From Rhodococcus sp. B50 (GTDB lineage Bacteria > Actinomycetota > Actinomycetes > Mycobacteriales > Mycobacteriaceae), in NCBI RefSeq assembly GCF_013602415.1, contig NZ_WPAG02000003.1, forward strand, positions 62,001-126,000: DNA of 64,000 nucleotides, written 5' to 3'. The notes below the pieces were generated by a model that saw only the letters and a program-made list of their open reading frames with translations, was not told the DNA's origin and made no database searches. Within the stretch, counting starts at the first letter, position 1; each line of letters begins with the position of its first letter. This document shows positions 9,013 to 17,756 of the stretch, piece by piece. The position numbers and the translations under genes were made by a program.

Positions 9013-9515
9013 ACCCCAGCCCGCACCTGAAGCTGTTCGAAGCTATCGCCCAGGGCGTCATCGAGGCACCGGCCGGTGATGATCATCCCGCTGCGGACCG
9101 TTGGCAGTGGTTCGCCGACCTGTACAGCCACCGCACGTGGGGTCTGGTCGCTGCCATCGACGGGTTCGCCCGCCTGGCGGCCGACCATATCGCCGCCGCC
9201 TGTCGGGACACTGCCACCGACACCGCGACAGTCGAGCAATGGCAGGCCATCGCGGACATCACGCGCACAGCCCGCACTACCGCCCACTCCCCCGGCCTCG
9301 CCATCGCGTGGAGTGCCGTCGCCGACACCTGCACCGACGCCCTCGACCATCTCGCCGGCCGCACCTTCAGCGGTCTCGAAGCCATCCTCGGCGCACTCGA
9401 TGCCATTGGGCACGAGCACGAGCCCCCGATCGCGGTGTCCTTCGCTCGCGACGCGTACACCGCCTGGCAACACCGCGTGGCCCCGCCCGCGACGAGTGAT
9501 CGGAATGTCGCGTGA
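9009..9515 (+). CDS. Hypothetical Ala-rich helical protein
   Basis: 168 aa from an ATG at 9009 that overlaps the WhiB-like stop (ATGA). It is largely alpha-helical, Ala- and Thr-rich, with several Trp residues (DRWQWF, HRTWGL) and no recognised motif. Its 3' end overlaps the next GTG by four bases. Tight coupling on both sides indicates a true gene in the accessory-plasmid unit; I cannot assign a function. Confidence 0.6.
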   Translation: MNPSPHLKLFEAIAQGVIEAPAGDDHPAADRWQWFADLYSHRTWGLVAAIDGFARLAADHIAAACRDTATDTATVEQWQAIADITRTARTTAHSPGLAIAWSAVADTCTDALDHLAGRTFSGLEAILGALDAIGHEHEPPIAVSFARDAYTAWQHRVAPPATSDRNVA

Positions 9516-9814
9516 ACTCCCTGGTTGCGGTGGATCGAGACGGCCGCGAATGGGCAGTCCTTGCCGTCGATAGCGTGCTCAAAGCTCGACTCGTCCACGG
9601 GACCACCACGCCTGCCGTCCTGGACCTTAACGAGCTGGTGCACAGGTATGGACCAGTGGTCCTGTCTCCCACGTCTCTCCCGACCTCCGGTGGGTTCGTC
9701 GCGCTCGCCGACACGGTCGGTCTCGTCGCTTCCGATCCGGAAACAGCCTCGGTCGAGCAGATCAGGCAGGTCGCCGCATTCGCACAGTCGATCATCCTGC
9801 CGCACGGTTCGTAG
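9512..9814 (+). CDS. Small hypothetical protein
   Basis: 100 aa starting at a GTG that overlaps the preceding stop as GTGA. It contains strands such as SLVAVDRDGREWAVLAVDS and a C-terminal helix; no family recognised. It is the last gene of the coupled trio begun by the WhiB-like protein, and a hairpin at 9999-10018 lies downstream. Confidence 0.55.
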   Translation: MNSLVAVDRDGREWAVLAVDSVLKARLVHGTTTPAVLDLNELVHRYGPVVLSPTSLPTSGGFVALADTVGLVASDPETASVEQIRQVAAFAQSIILPHGS

Positions 9815-9998
9815 AACCGCCTACCGGCTCCACACCCCGGATTCCGTCCGTGCGTACCTCGTCCATCGAGAACTACGCACGCTCCGGCCGGGAGTCGTCA
9901 CATGCACCTGAACGCCGAGGAGACGCATCCATGACCACGTAACCCGAACCCGCCGATCCGACAAATCAACAGCGCAGTGACTCAACCCAAAAGCGAAA

Positions 9999-10018
9999 CC
10001 CACCCCCGAAAGGGTGGG
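9999..10018. terminator. GC-rich hairpin in the 9815-10164 intergenic region
   Basis: A perfect 7-bp stem CCCACCC/GGGTGGG with a 6-nt loop, extended by a flanking AAGC/GCTT pairing. No T-tract follows, so termination is plausible but unproven. The rest of this 350-bp gap shows only the region leading to the rep-like gene. Confidence 0.4.
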
Positions 10019-10164
10019 CTTCACCAGAACATCCACAGAAGGACCCGAAAATCCTTCACCACTCGAGCGAGAACGTCTGCCACAACGATCACGCTCGTGG
10101 GCCAGTCTCCGAAGTTTGCCGCTTCGAAAACTTTTGAGTTACTGCTTCCCCGAAGGGACTTACC

Positions 10165-11607
10165 GTGCCAGGTACGTCTCAGGGTAGCGCACACCCTGAA
10201 ACTCGCCCAACCACCTACACTTCCACCCTCGGCACCTCAACCGACAGCGATCACGTCGACTTCCCACTTCCGCAACCGTTCACCGACGCCGAATGGGACG
10301 CGATCGTTGCCGCCGCCGTCGCGAACGTCGCCGCACTCGAAGCCGCCCAACCGCAGGACAACCCGGCCGAGGCAGCTGTGTGCGAGCTGCTCGACACCCA
10401 ACCCGCACATACCCGTACCGCACTCTCGCTACCTGTCCCCGCAGGCGCGTGCGCCCGCGTCCCGACCTGGCACAGCCGCCGATACTGGCTGAGTTTGTGC
10501 GAATGGATCACCGTCCACACCGAGCGCGGACGCGCCGCGCTCAAGCGTCATGGCATCGCTGCGAGAACATTTCTGCAGGTTTGCGCCGCCCACGCCGCAT
10601 ATGCCGAATCGACCACCGGGCGCCACGTCTACGCCTCCCTCGACACCCTCGCGGGTGCAGAAACAATGTCGATTGACAAGCTCAAGCGCGGCAGACGCGT
10701 GCTCAAGGCGCTCGAGCTCGGTGTCGAGCTGACCCGCGGCAAGAAACTCAACGCCGTCGAGCGTGAGGCCGCAGCCCGCCTCTACACCCACATCCACGGA
10801 CAGTCCCCCGTGCGACTGCAGATCGGCGCTGCCAGTGTGTGGGCGTTGTCCGCACCCGCCTGGGCGGTGGAAGCCATGCCCTCACCGGACAAACCACACA
10901 AGCAGCCACGACGCCGCCCGACGCATTCGACCCCGAAGACCGGGTCATCCACCACCCGCGCTACTTCACCGACCCAGCGCAGGTCCCCGGATTCCGCACC
11001 CCAATCCCCTAGTGGTTCCTCTCTTCAGGATCTTTCCGTCAGGAAAGATCACCAAGCGCGCGAACGCGCAGGCGAGAAGAACTCGATACCGAGCGTGACC
11101 CGACCACTGGCCCTGCAACGAGCAGCCGCGCAGCTGGTCGACCGTATCCCCGCACTACGCACCATCGTCGGCATCGACGACGCCACCGGAAGACGCCGCG
11201 GCCACATCGGAACGATCTGCGACCTGCTACTCGACGCCGGTATCGACACCGACCGCTGGACCGGCATCGACATCGCAGCCGCTCTCACCCACGACGGCAC
11301 CAGTCGCGGATGGACGTGGCCGACAACCGAGACGATGACCGCGCCGCTGCGATTGGTGGCCTACCGACTGTCCGGCCTTGACTGGACCGGCCCCTCCCCC
11401 ACCGAACAGAAACTCCGCGGCCGCACGCGGCGCGGCGAAACCCCGGCAGAAGCGGCACACCGACTCGTCACGTCCTACCGCCGCGTCCTTGCCACCGCGT
11501 CGGCCACGCAGGCCCCCTTGGCGTCGGACGAGCATCGACGGACCGTGCGTGCGCAATTGGCAGCGGACCTCGCGGCAAAGAAAGCACCTGCGGGTTGCGC
11601 TCGGTGA
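10165..11607 (+). CDS. Candidate plasmid replication initiator (winged-helix protein)
   Basis: 480 aa from a GTG at 10165 with GAAGGGA upstream. After an acidic N-terminus, about residues 100-205 form a winged-helix-like block: GRHVYASLDTLAGAETMSID, then KLKRGRRVLKALELGVELTR. This pattern (TLA…D.LKRGRRVLKAL…) is what I associate with replication proteins of rhodococcal plasmids. A low-complexity Pro/Ser/Thr linker precedes a second conserved-looking domain from about 305 (ALQRAAAQLVDRIP). No kinase, nuclease or helicase motif is visible, so Rep is inferred. It lies near WhiB-like and double-XRE genes as on many actinobacterial plasmids. An origin would be expected upstream in 9815-10164, but I see no iterons. 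Confidence 0.5.
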   Translation: MPGTSQGSAHPETRPTTYTSTLGTSTDSDHVDFPLPQPFTDAEWDAIVAAAVANVAALEAAQPQDNPAEAAVCELLDTQPAHTRTALSLPVPAGACARVPTWHSRRYWLSLCEWITVHTERGRAALKRHGIAARTFLQVCAAHAAYAESTTGRHVYASLDTLAGAETMSIDKLKRGRRVLKALELGVELTRGKKLNAVEREAAARLYTHIHGQSPVRLQIGAASVWALSAPAWAVEAMPSPDKPHKQPRRRPTHSTPKTGSSTTRATSPTQRRSPDSAPQSPSGSSLQDLSVRKDHQARERAGEKNSIPSVTRPLALQRAAAQLVDRIPALRTIVGIDDATGRRRGHIGTICDLLLDAGIDTDRWTGIDIAAALTHDGTSRGWTWPTTETMTAPLRLVAYRLSGLDWTGPSPTEQKLRGRTRRGETPAEAAHRLVTSYRRVLATASATQAPLASDEHRRTVRAQLAADLAAKKAPAGCAR

Positions 11608-11898
11608 ACGCGCTACCGCCTTCTGGCTGGTCGCACCAGTTCGAACAGCTCGGTGTCCGAGGTAATGCGCGCCGATTTCAGCGAGCCTCGTGTGAACCTG
11701 CCTGCCGCGTCGGTTGTTCAGATCGGTTTACGGGAAATCGTTCCGACGCAATCGGTACGGGCATATTTTACGCAATCGGTGCCGGCTCCCCCGGGCTGGG
11801 CGGCACAGGTTGGAGCGCCGGATTACTCGCTTGTGTAACACCGGTACCCATTCTAGCTATGTCACGTTTGTCTGATTCATCGCAAGAAACGAGAGAAC

Positions 11899-12147
11899 AT
11901 GAAGGCACGTTTGGCTGCGGCCGGTTTCGCCGCTGCACTGATGACGCTCGCAGCACCCGCCGTGGCATCGGCCGGCCCGTTGTCCTGGATTGCGTCCGGC
12001 TCCGGTTCCGGCTCAGCCGGACTCGGTGGCCCCTCCTACGCGAACTGCACAGAAGCGCGTCAGGCCGGCGTCGCTCCGATCTTCCGCGGCGAGCCCGGCT
12101 ACGCGCCACACCTCGACGGTGACAACGACGGAATCGCCTGCGAGTAA
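11899..12147 (+). CDS. Small secreted excalibur-domain protein
   Basis: 82 aa, GAGAG ribosome site before the ATG. A clear signal peptide ends at an ASA-type cleavage site near residue 25. A Gly/Ser linker follows, then the excalibur calcium-binding motif: NCTEARQAG near the start and DGDNDGIACE at the C-terminus, with the two Cys expected to form a disulfide. Such domains occur on secreted nucleases and small envelope proteins in actinobacteria. This protein has nothing but the domain, so its partner is unknown. Confidence 0.8.
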   Translation: MKARLAAAGFAAALMTLAAPAVASAGPLSWIASGSGSGSAGLGGPSYANCTEARQAGVAPIFRGEPGYAPHLDGDNDGIACE

Positions 12148-12764
12148 CCACGCCAGCTACAGCCCTGGGCACCCTGCCTCAACCGAGGTAGGGCGCTCTC
12201 GGCACGGAAGACCATCGGTTCCTGCCCCACGCGCTTCGACTTTCCCGACTCTCGAAATTCGCAGGTCAGAAGATTGCCGGTAACCGTCGTTACGTTAACT
12301 AAAGCGATTTGGGACCTCTCCCGGACATGGACAACCCCGTCGTCGGCGACCGTCGATCACCCGACGAATCGTCTCGACACACGAACCCCTGATCGCCGTC
12401 CGCACCGTGGTCACCGAGTCGCTCATTGCCTGCCGGACTTTCCGGCCGTGGCGCAACCGAGTCGCGACGCGGGCCGCACCGGACACCGGCCTGGCGATGA
12501 TCCACCCTCGGACCTGCCGACCGGATCGGATGGGTCGTCGAATCGTGCACGGCCCGCAGCGCGGTGGTAACCGCCCAAGTCGTCGCCGAGGCGTGCATAG
12601 GTGAAAGCCCACCACTGCGCCGACCCCTACTGATCCTGATGGATAATCGTAGTTATCCATCAGGATGGGTAGGAAAAATACTCGCTCGTGCCATCAGTCG
12701 TGGGAAGATCGGGCACCTACAGTTCGACGTGGGGGCGGCCGGAACCGGAGCTCGAGCACTCGGG
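12148..12764. other. About 620 bp with no recognisable gene
   Basis: Only short, shadow-like open frames are present. It separates the excalibur gene from the 3' end of the broken GH26 gene. Confidence 0.45.
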
Positions 12765-14010
12765 TCAGGAGCCGGACCGGATCGGTGTGCACGGTTGATC
12801 GGGCCCGTACCGCAGCCACGGCGGCAGTGCCGCAGTGAACGCCTCCTGCAGCTGCGGATCGTCGGTGACCGTCCAGTCCACCCGGGCATCGACCTCGGGC
12901 TCGTACTTGTCCCACTCGAACCAGTTGATCATCTTCAACTGTGGAAACCGATGCGGCACAGCCGGGTCGAACACCTGCTGTCACCACGCCTGCTTGAGCG
13001 CGAACTCCGCCGTCTGCCCCGACTCGACTGCGGTGTTGTACAACGCCCCGGTCTCGACGATCGCCACCGGTTTGCCGTGCTCGACCCCGTAGCGGGTGTA
13101 GAAGTCCGGGACGACGGTGTCATCCCCACCGGCACCGCGATAGTTGCCGGTCAGCTGCGCCGCCAGCTTGCCGGGCTCGGGCAGTTCGTTCTCTCCCCAC
13201 GGATAGGCCGCGCCCCAGTGATACAGCGACATCCCCACCCAGTCCACCGCCTCGTCACCGGGATAGTACGGCGCATACGGATCATCCGCCGACGTCAGCG
13301 TCCCGTCCCCGTCCGTGTCGAGCACCGCCCGCGCCGCACTGCCCGGCGCGGCTTCGAACCGGCCGCCACAGAAGGGATAACCCCCGCCGTAGTTCGGTGC
13401 CCACATCATCGCGGACTCCGGCGCCTCCTCGTGCACCGCCGCGGCCACGGTGCGGAACATCGTCACGTACTGCTCCGGTTGCTGCCCCCACGGATACCAC
13501 GAACCGTTCATCTCGTGCGCCAACCGCACGATCACCGGCACCCCGGCGGCGTTGAACTCGGCCAGATCCGCCGCCAGCCGGCGCGTCACCGGTTCGGTGA
13601 CTGCCGCGAGACCGGCGAACGGTTCGAGGGTCAGCAACAGGATCTGCCCATCGCCGCGCACTTGCTCGACCGCCCGGGCCAGGTCGGCGCGCTGGGTCTC
13701 GGTGTACGGCAGATCCGTGAAGGTCACCGTTACCGCCGGTCGGTGCCCCAGATCGGCGGCATACTGCGCTAATGTCTTTCGGCCGAAGTCGAGGTTGACC
13801 CCCCACCACACCCTCCCCCTCCGGGGGCACCTGCGCACTCACGCACGCTTCCGCCGCAGGCGGCTGCGCCCGGTCTCGGTCCTCGACAGTGCGGATCAGG
13901 TTCACCGTCCCCCATCCCGCCACGACCGCCACCACCGCAGCCGGCACCAAGAACGGCCGTATCCGCTCCCACCGATGCGCCCACCGAGGGTTGTTCTCCG
14001 CTGCCGCCAT
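12765..14010 (-). pseudogene. Broken glycoside hydrolase family 26 (beta-mannanase-like), membrane-anchored
   Basis: The original gene would start at the ATG at 14010 with a cytoplasmic Arg/Trp-rich tip and one membrane anchor (PFLVPAAVVAVVAGWGTVNL). A frameshift in the G-rich stretch around 13795-13835 moves the reading frame before the catalytic domain. That domain begins VWWGVNLDFGRKTLAQYA and carries the GH26 acid/base Glu in RLAHEMNGSWYPWG and a probable nucleophile Glu in AIVETG. The frame then meets a TGA at 12981-12983 inside ALKQAW-stop-QQVFDP and continues in the same frame to 12765 with MINWFEWDKYEPE, typical of the family C-terminus. Two lesions make it non-functional as read. A TGG to TGA change explains the nonsense codon, and a single G indel explains the shift. 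Confidence 0.75.
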
Positions 14011-14333
14011 CGGCACCCTTTCCCACAGGTAGACATGATCGGCCACCTGCCTGTACCCCACATTGTCGTGCCGGTACCACTACACCGCTTCCTGGCCGCA
14101 AGGGCGTCGAACTGCTCATCGGTCTCGAAGCGATCTCCGAGCCCGACGAGCGCGGCTACCGCATCGTCATGGGCATCCTCAACCGCCAGCTGCGGCCGGT
14201 GTCGGTACGCGACCGATCCGTCGACAGCGAGATCCAGGGCTCAGTGGGGATCACTCACGACTTGCCGGGCCCTGAGACAACCCCGCAGTGCCGATGTCAC
14301 ACGTACTCGGGTGCCGGCGAGTCGTCGGAGTCG
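14011..14333. other. Intergenic stretch with a possible gene remnant
   Basis: On the plus strand, one frame around 14099-14250 reads a protein-like segment (VELLIGLEAISEPDERGYRI, then MGILNRQLRPVSV) without start or stop of its own. It may be a fragment of a lost plasmid gene. No other feature is visible. Confidence 0.2.
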
Positions 14334-15359
14334 CTAGCACAGCTCACGTCGCAGAAGTTCGGCCCCCGTAGCGAGCGCGACCATCTTGTCTCGTGCGACG
14401 CGTCGGTCGAGTGGCGCCATACCGCAATTGGTACTCGGGTAGAGCTTGTCTGCGTCAACAAACGGGAGCGCGCGACGAAGGGTTGCGGCGACCTCTTCGG
14501 GCGTCTCGACGGTGTCGTTCGCCACGTCGATCGTTCCCAGCATGACCTTCTTGCCTCGAAGTAATTCGATCAGGTCGGCAGGCACCCGCGAATTGTGACT
14601 CTCCAGTGACACGATGTCGATCGATGACTGTTGCAGCAGTGGAAACGACTCTTCGTATTGGCGCCATTCGGCCCCGAGCGTTGCCTTCCAGTCGGTGTTG
14701 GCTTTGATGCCGTAGCCGTAACAGATGTGAACGGCAGTTTCGCAGCTCAGCCCTTCGGTCGCACGCTCGAGCGTCGCTACGCCCCAGTCCTTCAGTTCGT
14801 CGAAGAACACGTTGAACGCGGGCTCATCGATCTGGATGATGTCGACGCCGGCCGCTTCCAAGTCCTTTGCTTCTTGGTTCAAGATGGTCGCGAACTCCCA
14901 TGCGAGCTTTTCGCGACTCTTGTAGTGGTCGTCGTAGAGCGTGTCGATCATTGTCATCGGGCCGGGCAGGGCCCATTTGATCGGCTTGTCGGTCACTGCT
15001 CGAAGATGCGTCGCATCCGCTGCGAACACTGGCTTTTCGCGGCTGACCGCGCCGACAACCGTCGGGACGCTCGCGTCGTAGCGGTCACGAATTCGCACGG
15101 TCTCGCGCCGGTCGAAGTCGACGCCTTTGAGGTGCTCGATGAACGTGGTCACGAAATGCTGACGCGTCTGTTCACCATCGCTGATGATGTCGAGCCCGGA
15201 ACGACGCTGCTCATGTGCTGCGAGCGTCTGGGCGTCGAGTGTGCCTTCGCGCAGTTCGTCGTCTCGCAGCTTCCACGGCGACCAGAGCTTCTCCGGCTCC
15301 GAAAGCCAGGAGGGCTTGGGCAGGCTACCGACGATCGAGGTGGGCAGGAGTGTGTTCAT
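14334..15359 (-). CDS. mesD: Folate-independent methionine synthase core (MesD-type MetE C-terminal homologue)
   Basis: 341 aa from the ATG at 15359; the upstream extension of 17 codons has no ribosome site. It aligns in pattern with the C-terminal catalytic barrel of cobalamin-independent methionine synthase MetE: SIVGSLPKP near the N-terminus, a QIDEPAF strand, HICYGYG with the Zn-ligand His and Cys, and STNCGMAPL with the last Zn-ligand Cys. The N-terminal folate-binding half of MetE is absent, as in the short folate-independent synthases. The adjacent DUF1852 gene (26 bp upstream, same strand) identifies it as the MesD class, which is known to require MesX and whose methyl donor has not been settled. 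The reaction is homocysteine methylation to methionine in the cytoplasm. A LysR gene upstream suggests control by sulfur or methionine status. Confidence 0.8.
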   Translation of the reverse strand: MNTLLPTSIVGSLPKPSWLSEPEKLWSPWKLRDDELREGTLDAQTLAAHEQRRSGLDIISDGEQTRQHFVTTFIEHLKGVDFDRRETVRIRDRYDASVPTVVGAVSREKPVFAADATHLRAVTDKPIKWALPGPMTMIDTLYDDHYKSREKLAWEFATILNQEAKDLEAAGVDIIQIDEPAFNVFFDELKDWGVATLERATEGLSCETAVHICYGYGIKANTDWKATLGAEWRQYEESFPLLQQSSIDIVSLESHNSRVPADLIELLRGKKVMLGTIDVANDTVETPEEVAATLRRALPFVDADKLYPSTNCGMAPLDRRVARDKMVALATGAELLRRELC

Positions 15360-15385
15360 CGCTGGTACCTTTCGGTCTCGCACGG

Positions 15386-16357
15386 TCAGGCGGATTGCTT
15401 GGTAGCCCACTGTTGAAGAACAGCGCCATACGGTTTCATGAGATTCACCTCAGTGAACTTTCCCTGCATGCCCGCGAGGCGAGTGCGCTCGACACGGTCG
15501 TAGCTCACTTGTGGAAGTGAATAGTTGCTGTGGTCGAGACTCGGCCGGTACACCTCCGACGCCGCAGTGTTCGCGTTGTAGATCTCGGGACGATAGATCT
15601 TCTGAAAGGTCTCCATCGTCGCGATCGTTCCCGCGAGTGCGAGAAACGAATAGTCGTTGAGCAAGTCACTGCGGTGGTAGAAGGCCAATGGAGCGACGGC
15701 CCCCTGAGGCAGGAAGTAGCGCACCCTGAGCCCCATCTTCCCGAAATACCGATCGGTGAGCGACTTCTCATCTGCCGCATACTCCACCCCGAGAATCGGG
15801 TGGTGATTCGTGAGCCGACGGTACGTCCTGGACGTCGAAACGCTGATGCAGATGACCGGGGGCTGCGAGAACCGTTCGCGATACTCGTCCGATTCGACGA
15901 AACGCTGAAAGACCTGCCCGTGCAGATCGCCGAAGTCGTCGGGGAGTCCCGACGCTCGGTGCCCCGGGAGCCGAACGCTGAAATCGTAGTCGCGAATGTA
16001 TGAGGAGAAGTTGTTTCCGACGATGCCTTCCGTGCGGGCGCCCGTGGTGGTGTCGACGATATCGACGTCGAGCACTTCGATCACCGGAAATGCGACGTCA
16101 TCGCCGTCCGACGCGAGATGCAGGTCCACCGAGACGATGTCGAGCTCGAGTGCGTAGCGGTCACCGCGCGGGTTGTCCCAGTGCACCAACTCGTTGACAC
16201 GGGTGTTCATCATTGTCACCGCGTTGCGCAGATTCTGCCGACGCCCCTCTCCGCGTGCGAGATTCGCAAAGTTTGTCGTGCTGCGCGACTTGGACGAGGG
16301 GGTGTAGTCCTCATCGAAGCGCGTCGTATCGATGCTGAAGACCCAGTCGTCGGTCAT
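15386..16357 (-). CDS. mesX: DUF1852 protein, partner of MesD (MesX)
   Basis: 323 aa from the ATG at 16357; the longer frame begins at a TTG six codons upstream. The sequence shows the DUF1852 features I recognise, including FSIDTTRFDEDYTPSSKSRS near the N-terminus, NLRNAVTMMNTRVNELVHWD and the C-terminal KFTEVNLMKPYGAVLQQW. In known genomes DUF1852 sits beside a MetE-like gene and is needed for its activity in the oxygen-dependent, folate-independent route. Gene order mesX-mesD with a 26-bp gap indicates one transcript. Catalytic chemistry of the family is not known, so no residues can be marked. Confidence 0.82.
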   Translation of the reverse strand: MTDDWVFSIDTTRFDEDYTPSSKSRSTTNFANLARGEGRRQNLRNAVTMMNTRVNELVHWDNPRGDRYALELDIVSVDLHLASDGDDVAFPVIEVLDVDIVDTTTGARTEGIVGNNFSSYIRDYDFSVRLPGHRASGLPDDFGDLHGQVFQRFVESDEYRERFSQPPVICISVSTSRTYRRLTNHHPILGVEYAADEKSLTDRYFGKMGLRVRYFLPQGAVAPLAFYHRSDLLNDYSFLALAGTIATMETFQKIYRPEIYNANTAASEVYRPSLDHSNYSLPQVSYDRVERTRLAGMQGKFTEVNLMKPYGAVLQQWATKQSA

Positions 16358-16544
16358 GCTGATCAGTTGCCCCAATCACGTGCGGGTGAGTGCAGCGACG
16401 AGCGCGTCACCGCGCGGTTCGCTGCCTGAGTTCTCGCAGCACTTCGACCGAATCTCCCGATGTCTCCAGGGCGAAACAGTCGGGAGCAGACTGTCCGAAG
16501 TGGCGCGGAAGTCAGTGTAGGTAAACCCGCCGCCATAGCCCAAT

Positions 16545-16559
16545 TATCTATTTCGATAG
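16545..16559. promoter_or_regulatory. Inverted repeat upstream of mesX, candidate LysR site
   Basis: TTATCTATTTCGATAGC contains the palindromes TATC-N6-GATA (16545-16558) and CTAT-N4-ATAG (16548-16559) in an AT-rich island between the LysR stop and mesX. Position and symmetry fit a LysR-type recognition site for the mesXD promoter. Binding is inferred. Confidence 0.4.
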
Positions 16560-16576
16560 CTGGATATAGACACTGC

Positions 16577-17530
16577 CTATGTCAGCAGATCGACTCCGAA
16601 CCCCGACACCACGTCGCGCATCTCCGTCACGAATCGCTGAGCCTGGGTGGTCAAAGCTACCGAGGCATGACCGATCCAACCGATCTCGATGCGCTCGTCC
16701 ACGTCGAGCGGAACGGCGACGATAGACGGATCGAGATCGTCCGAGACGATGCCGGTAGAGATGGTGTACCCGCCCAGCCCGATCATGAGGTTGAAGATGG
16801 TCGCTCGATCACTCACCCGAATGTCTTGCTTCGATGAACGGGTGGAGAGGATCTCCTCAGCGAGGTAGAAGGAATTGTTCACACCCTGGTCGAACGTGAG
16901 CCGCGGCAAATCCTCGAGATCACTGAGCGTCACGCTCTTTCGCCCTGCGAGGGGGTTCGTGCGGGCGATGAAGATGTGCGGCGACGCCAGAAACAACGGC
17001 GTGAAGACCAGCCCGGCTTCACGAATCAGCTTGTTGATCACATTTTCGTTGAACTCGTTGCGATAGAGCACACCGAGTTCACTTCGCAATGTGCGGACAT
17101 CCTCGATGATGTCCCATGTGCGGGTCTCTCGAAGACTGAACACATACTCCGCAGCTTCGGACGCTTTCACCATGCGGGCGAAAGCGTCGACGACAAACGA
17201 GTAGTGCTGAGTCGATACGGCCAGGAGCCGGCGCGAGGGCCCGCGACCCAGATACCGCTGTTCCAGGAGTTCTGCTTGCTCGACCACCTGGCGCGCGTAG
17301 CCGAGAAACTCCACCCCGTCGTCGGTGAGCATCACTCCACGGGTCGAGCGAACGAAAAGCGTACGTCCTACTCGACTTTCGAGGTCTTTCAGCGCGGAGG
17401 ACACGGTCGGTTGCGCGACATAAAGCAGGTCCGACGCGGCACTGATGGATCCTTCGGCGGCCACCTCCACGAAGTACCGCAACTGCTGAAGGGTGATTCC
17501 CCGCACCGTTCCCGCGATGTCACGTGCCAT
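16577..17530 (-). CDS. LysR-family transcriptional regulator
   Basis: 317 aa. An N-terminal winged helix (about 12-70) shows LQQLRYFVEVAAEGSISAAS and VAQPTVSSALKDLESRVG; the effector-binding domain covers about 95-305. It is on the same strand and upstream of mesX-mesD, separated by about 220 bp that include an AT-rich palindrome. Control of the methionine synthase pair is the natural inference; LysR regulators commonly sense sulfur intermediates but the ligand here is unknown. Confidence 0.88.
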   Translation of the reverse strand: MARDIAGTVRGITLQQLRYFVEVAAEGSISAASDLLYVAQPTVSSALKDLESRVGRTLFVRSTRGVMLTDDGVEFLGYARQVVEQAELLEQRYLGRGPSRRLLAVSTQHYSFVVDAFARMVKASEAAEYVFSLRETRTWDIIEDVRTLRSELGVLYRNEFNENVINKLIREAGLVFTPLFLASPHIFIARTNPLAGRKSVTLSDLEDLPRLTFDQGVNNSFYLAEEILSTRSSKQDIRVSDRATIFNLMIGLGGYTISTGIVSDDLDPSIVAVPLDVDERIEIGWIGHASVALTTQAQRFVTEMRDVVSGFGVDLLT

Positions 17531-17684
17531 AGCAAAAACCTATCGCACCTGTGCACGTCGCCGATGCCGTGGGTGACCGCTCACCCGCAATGTCGCGCTT
17601 CGTCGAGAGCGAGGCCGCGCAGGCTTGGGAGTTACCCCGGGGCTTTCACGGAAATTCGACCTCAACCCGTGTCACACAGAAAGA

Positions 17685-17753
17685 AAGGTGCTCCGACCTG
17701 CGATAATTCGACTTGTCTAAGGTTGAACAATCGCGTGAGCCAGGAGCACCCTT
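17685..17753 (+). promoter_or_regulatory. Inverted repeat sequestering the IS1380 transposase ribosome site
   Basis: AAGGTGCTC (17685-17693) pairs with GAGCACCCTT (17744-17753), and the right arm includes AGGAG, the probable ribosome site for the GTG at 17757. The same arrangement occurs in the other three IS1380-type copies. A transcript entering from outside would fold and hide the site, while one started from a promoter inside the loop would not. Confidence 0.5.
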
Positions 17754-17756
17754 CAG

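Noticed and set aside
14063..14275. Small plus-strand gene upstream of the GH26 remnant
   Set aside because: The protein-like segment is in another frame, without start or stop; at most a remnant.
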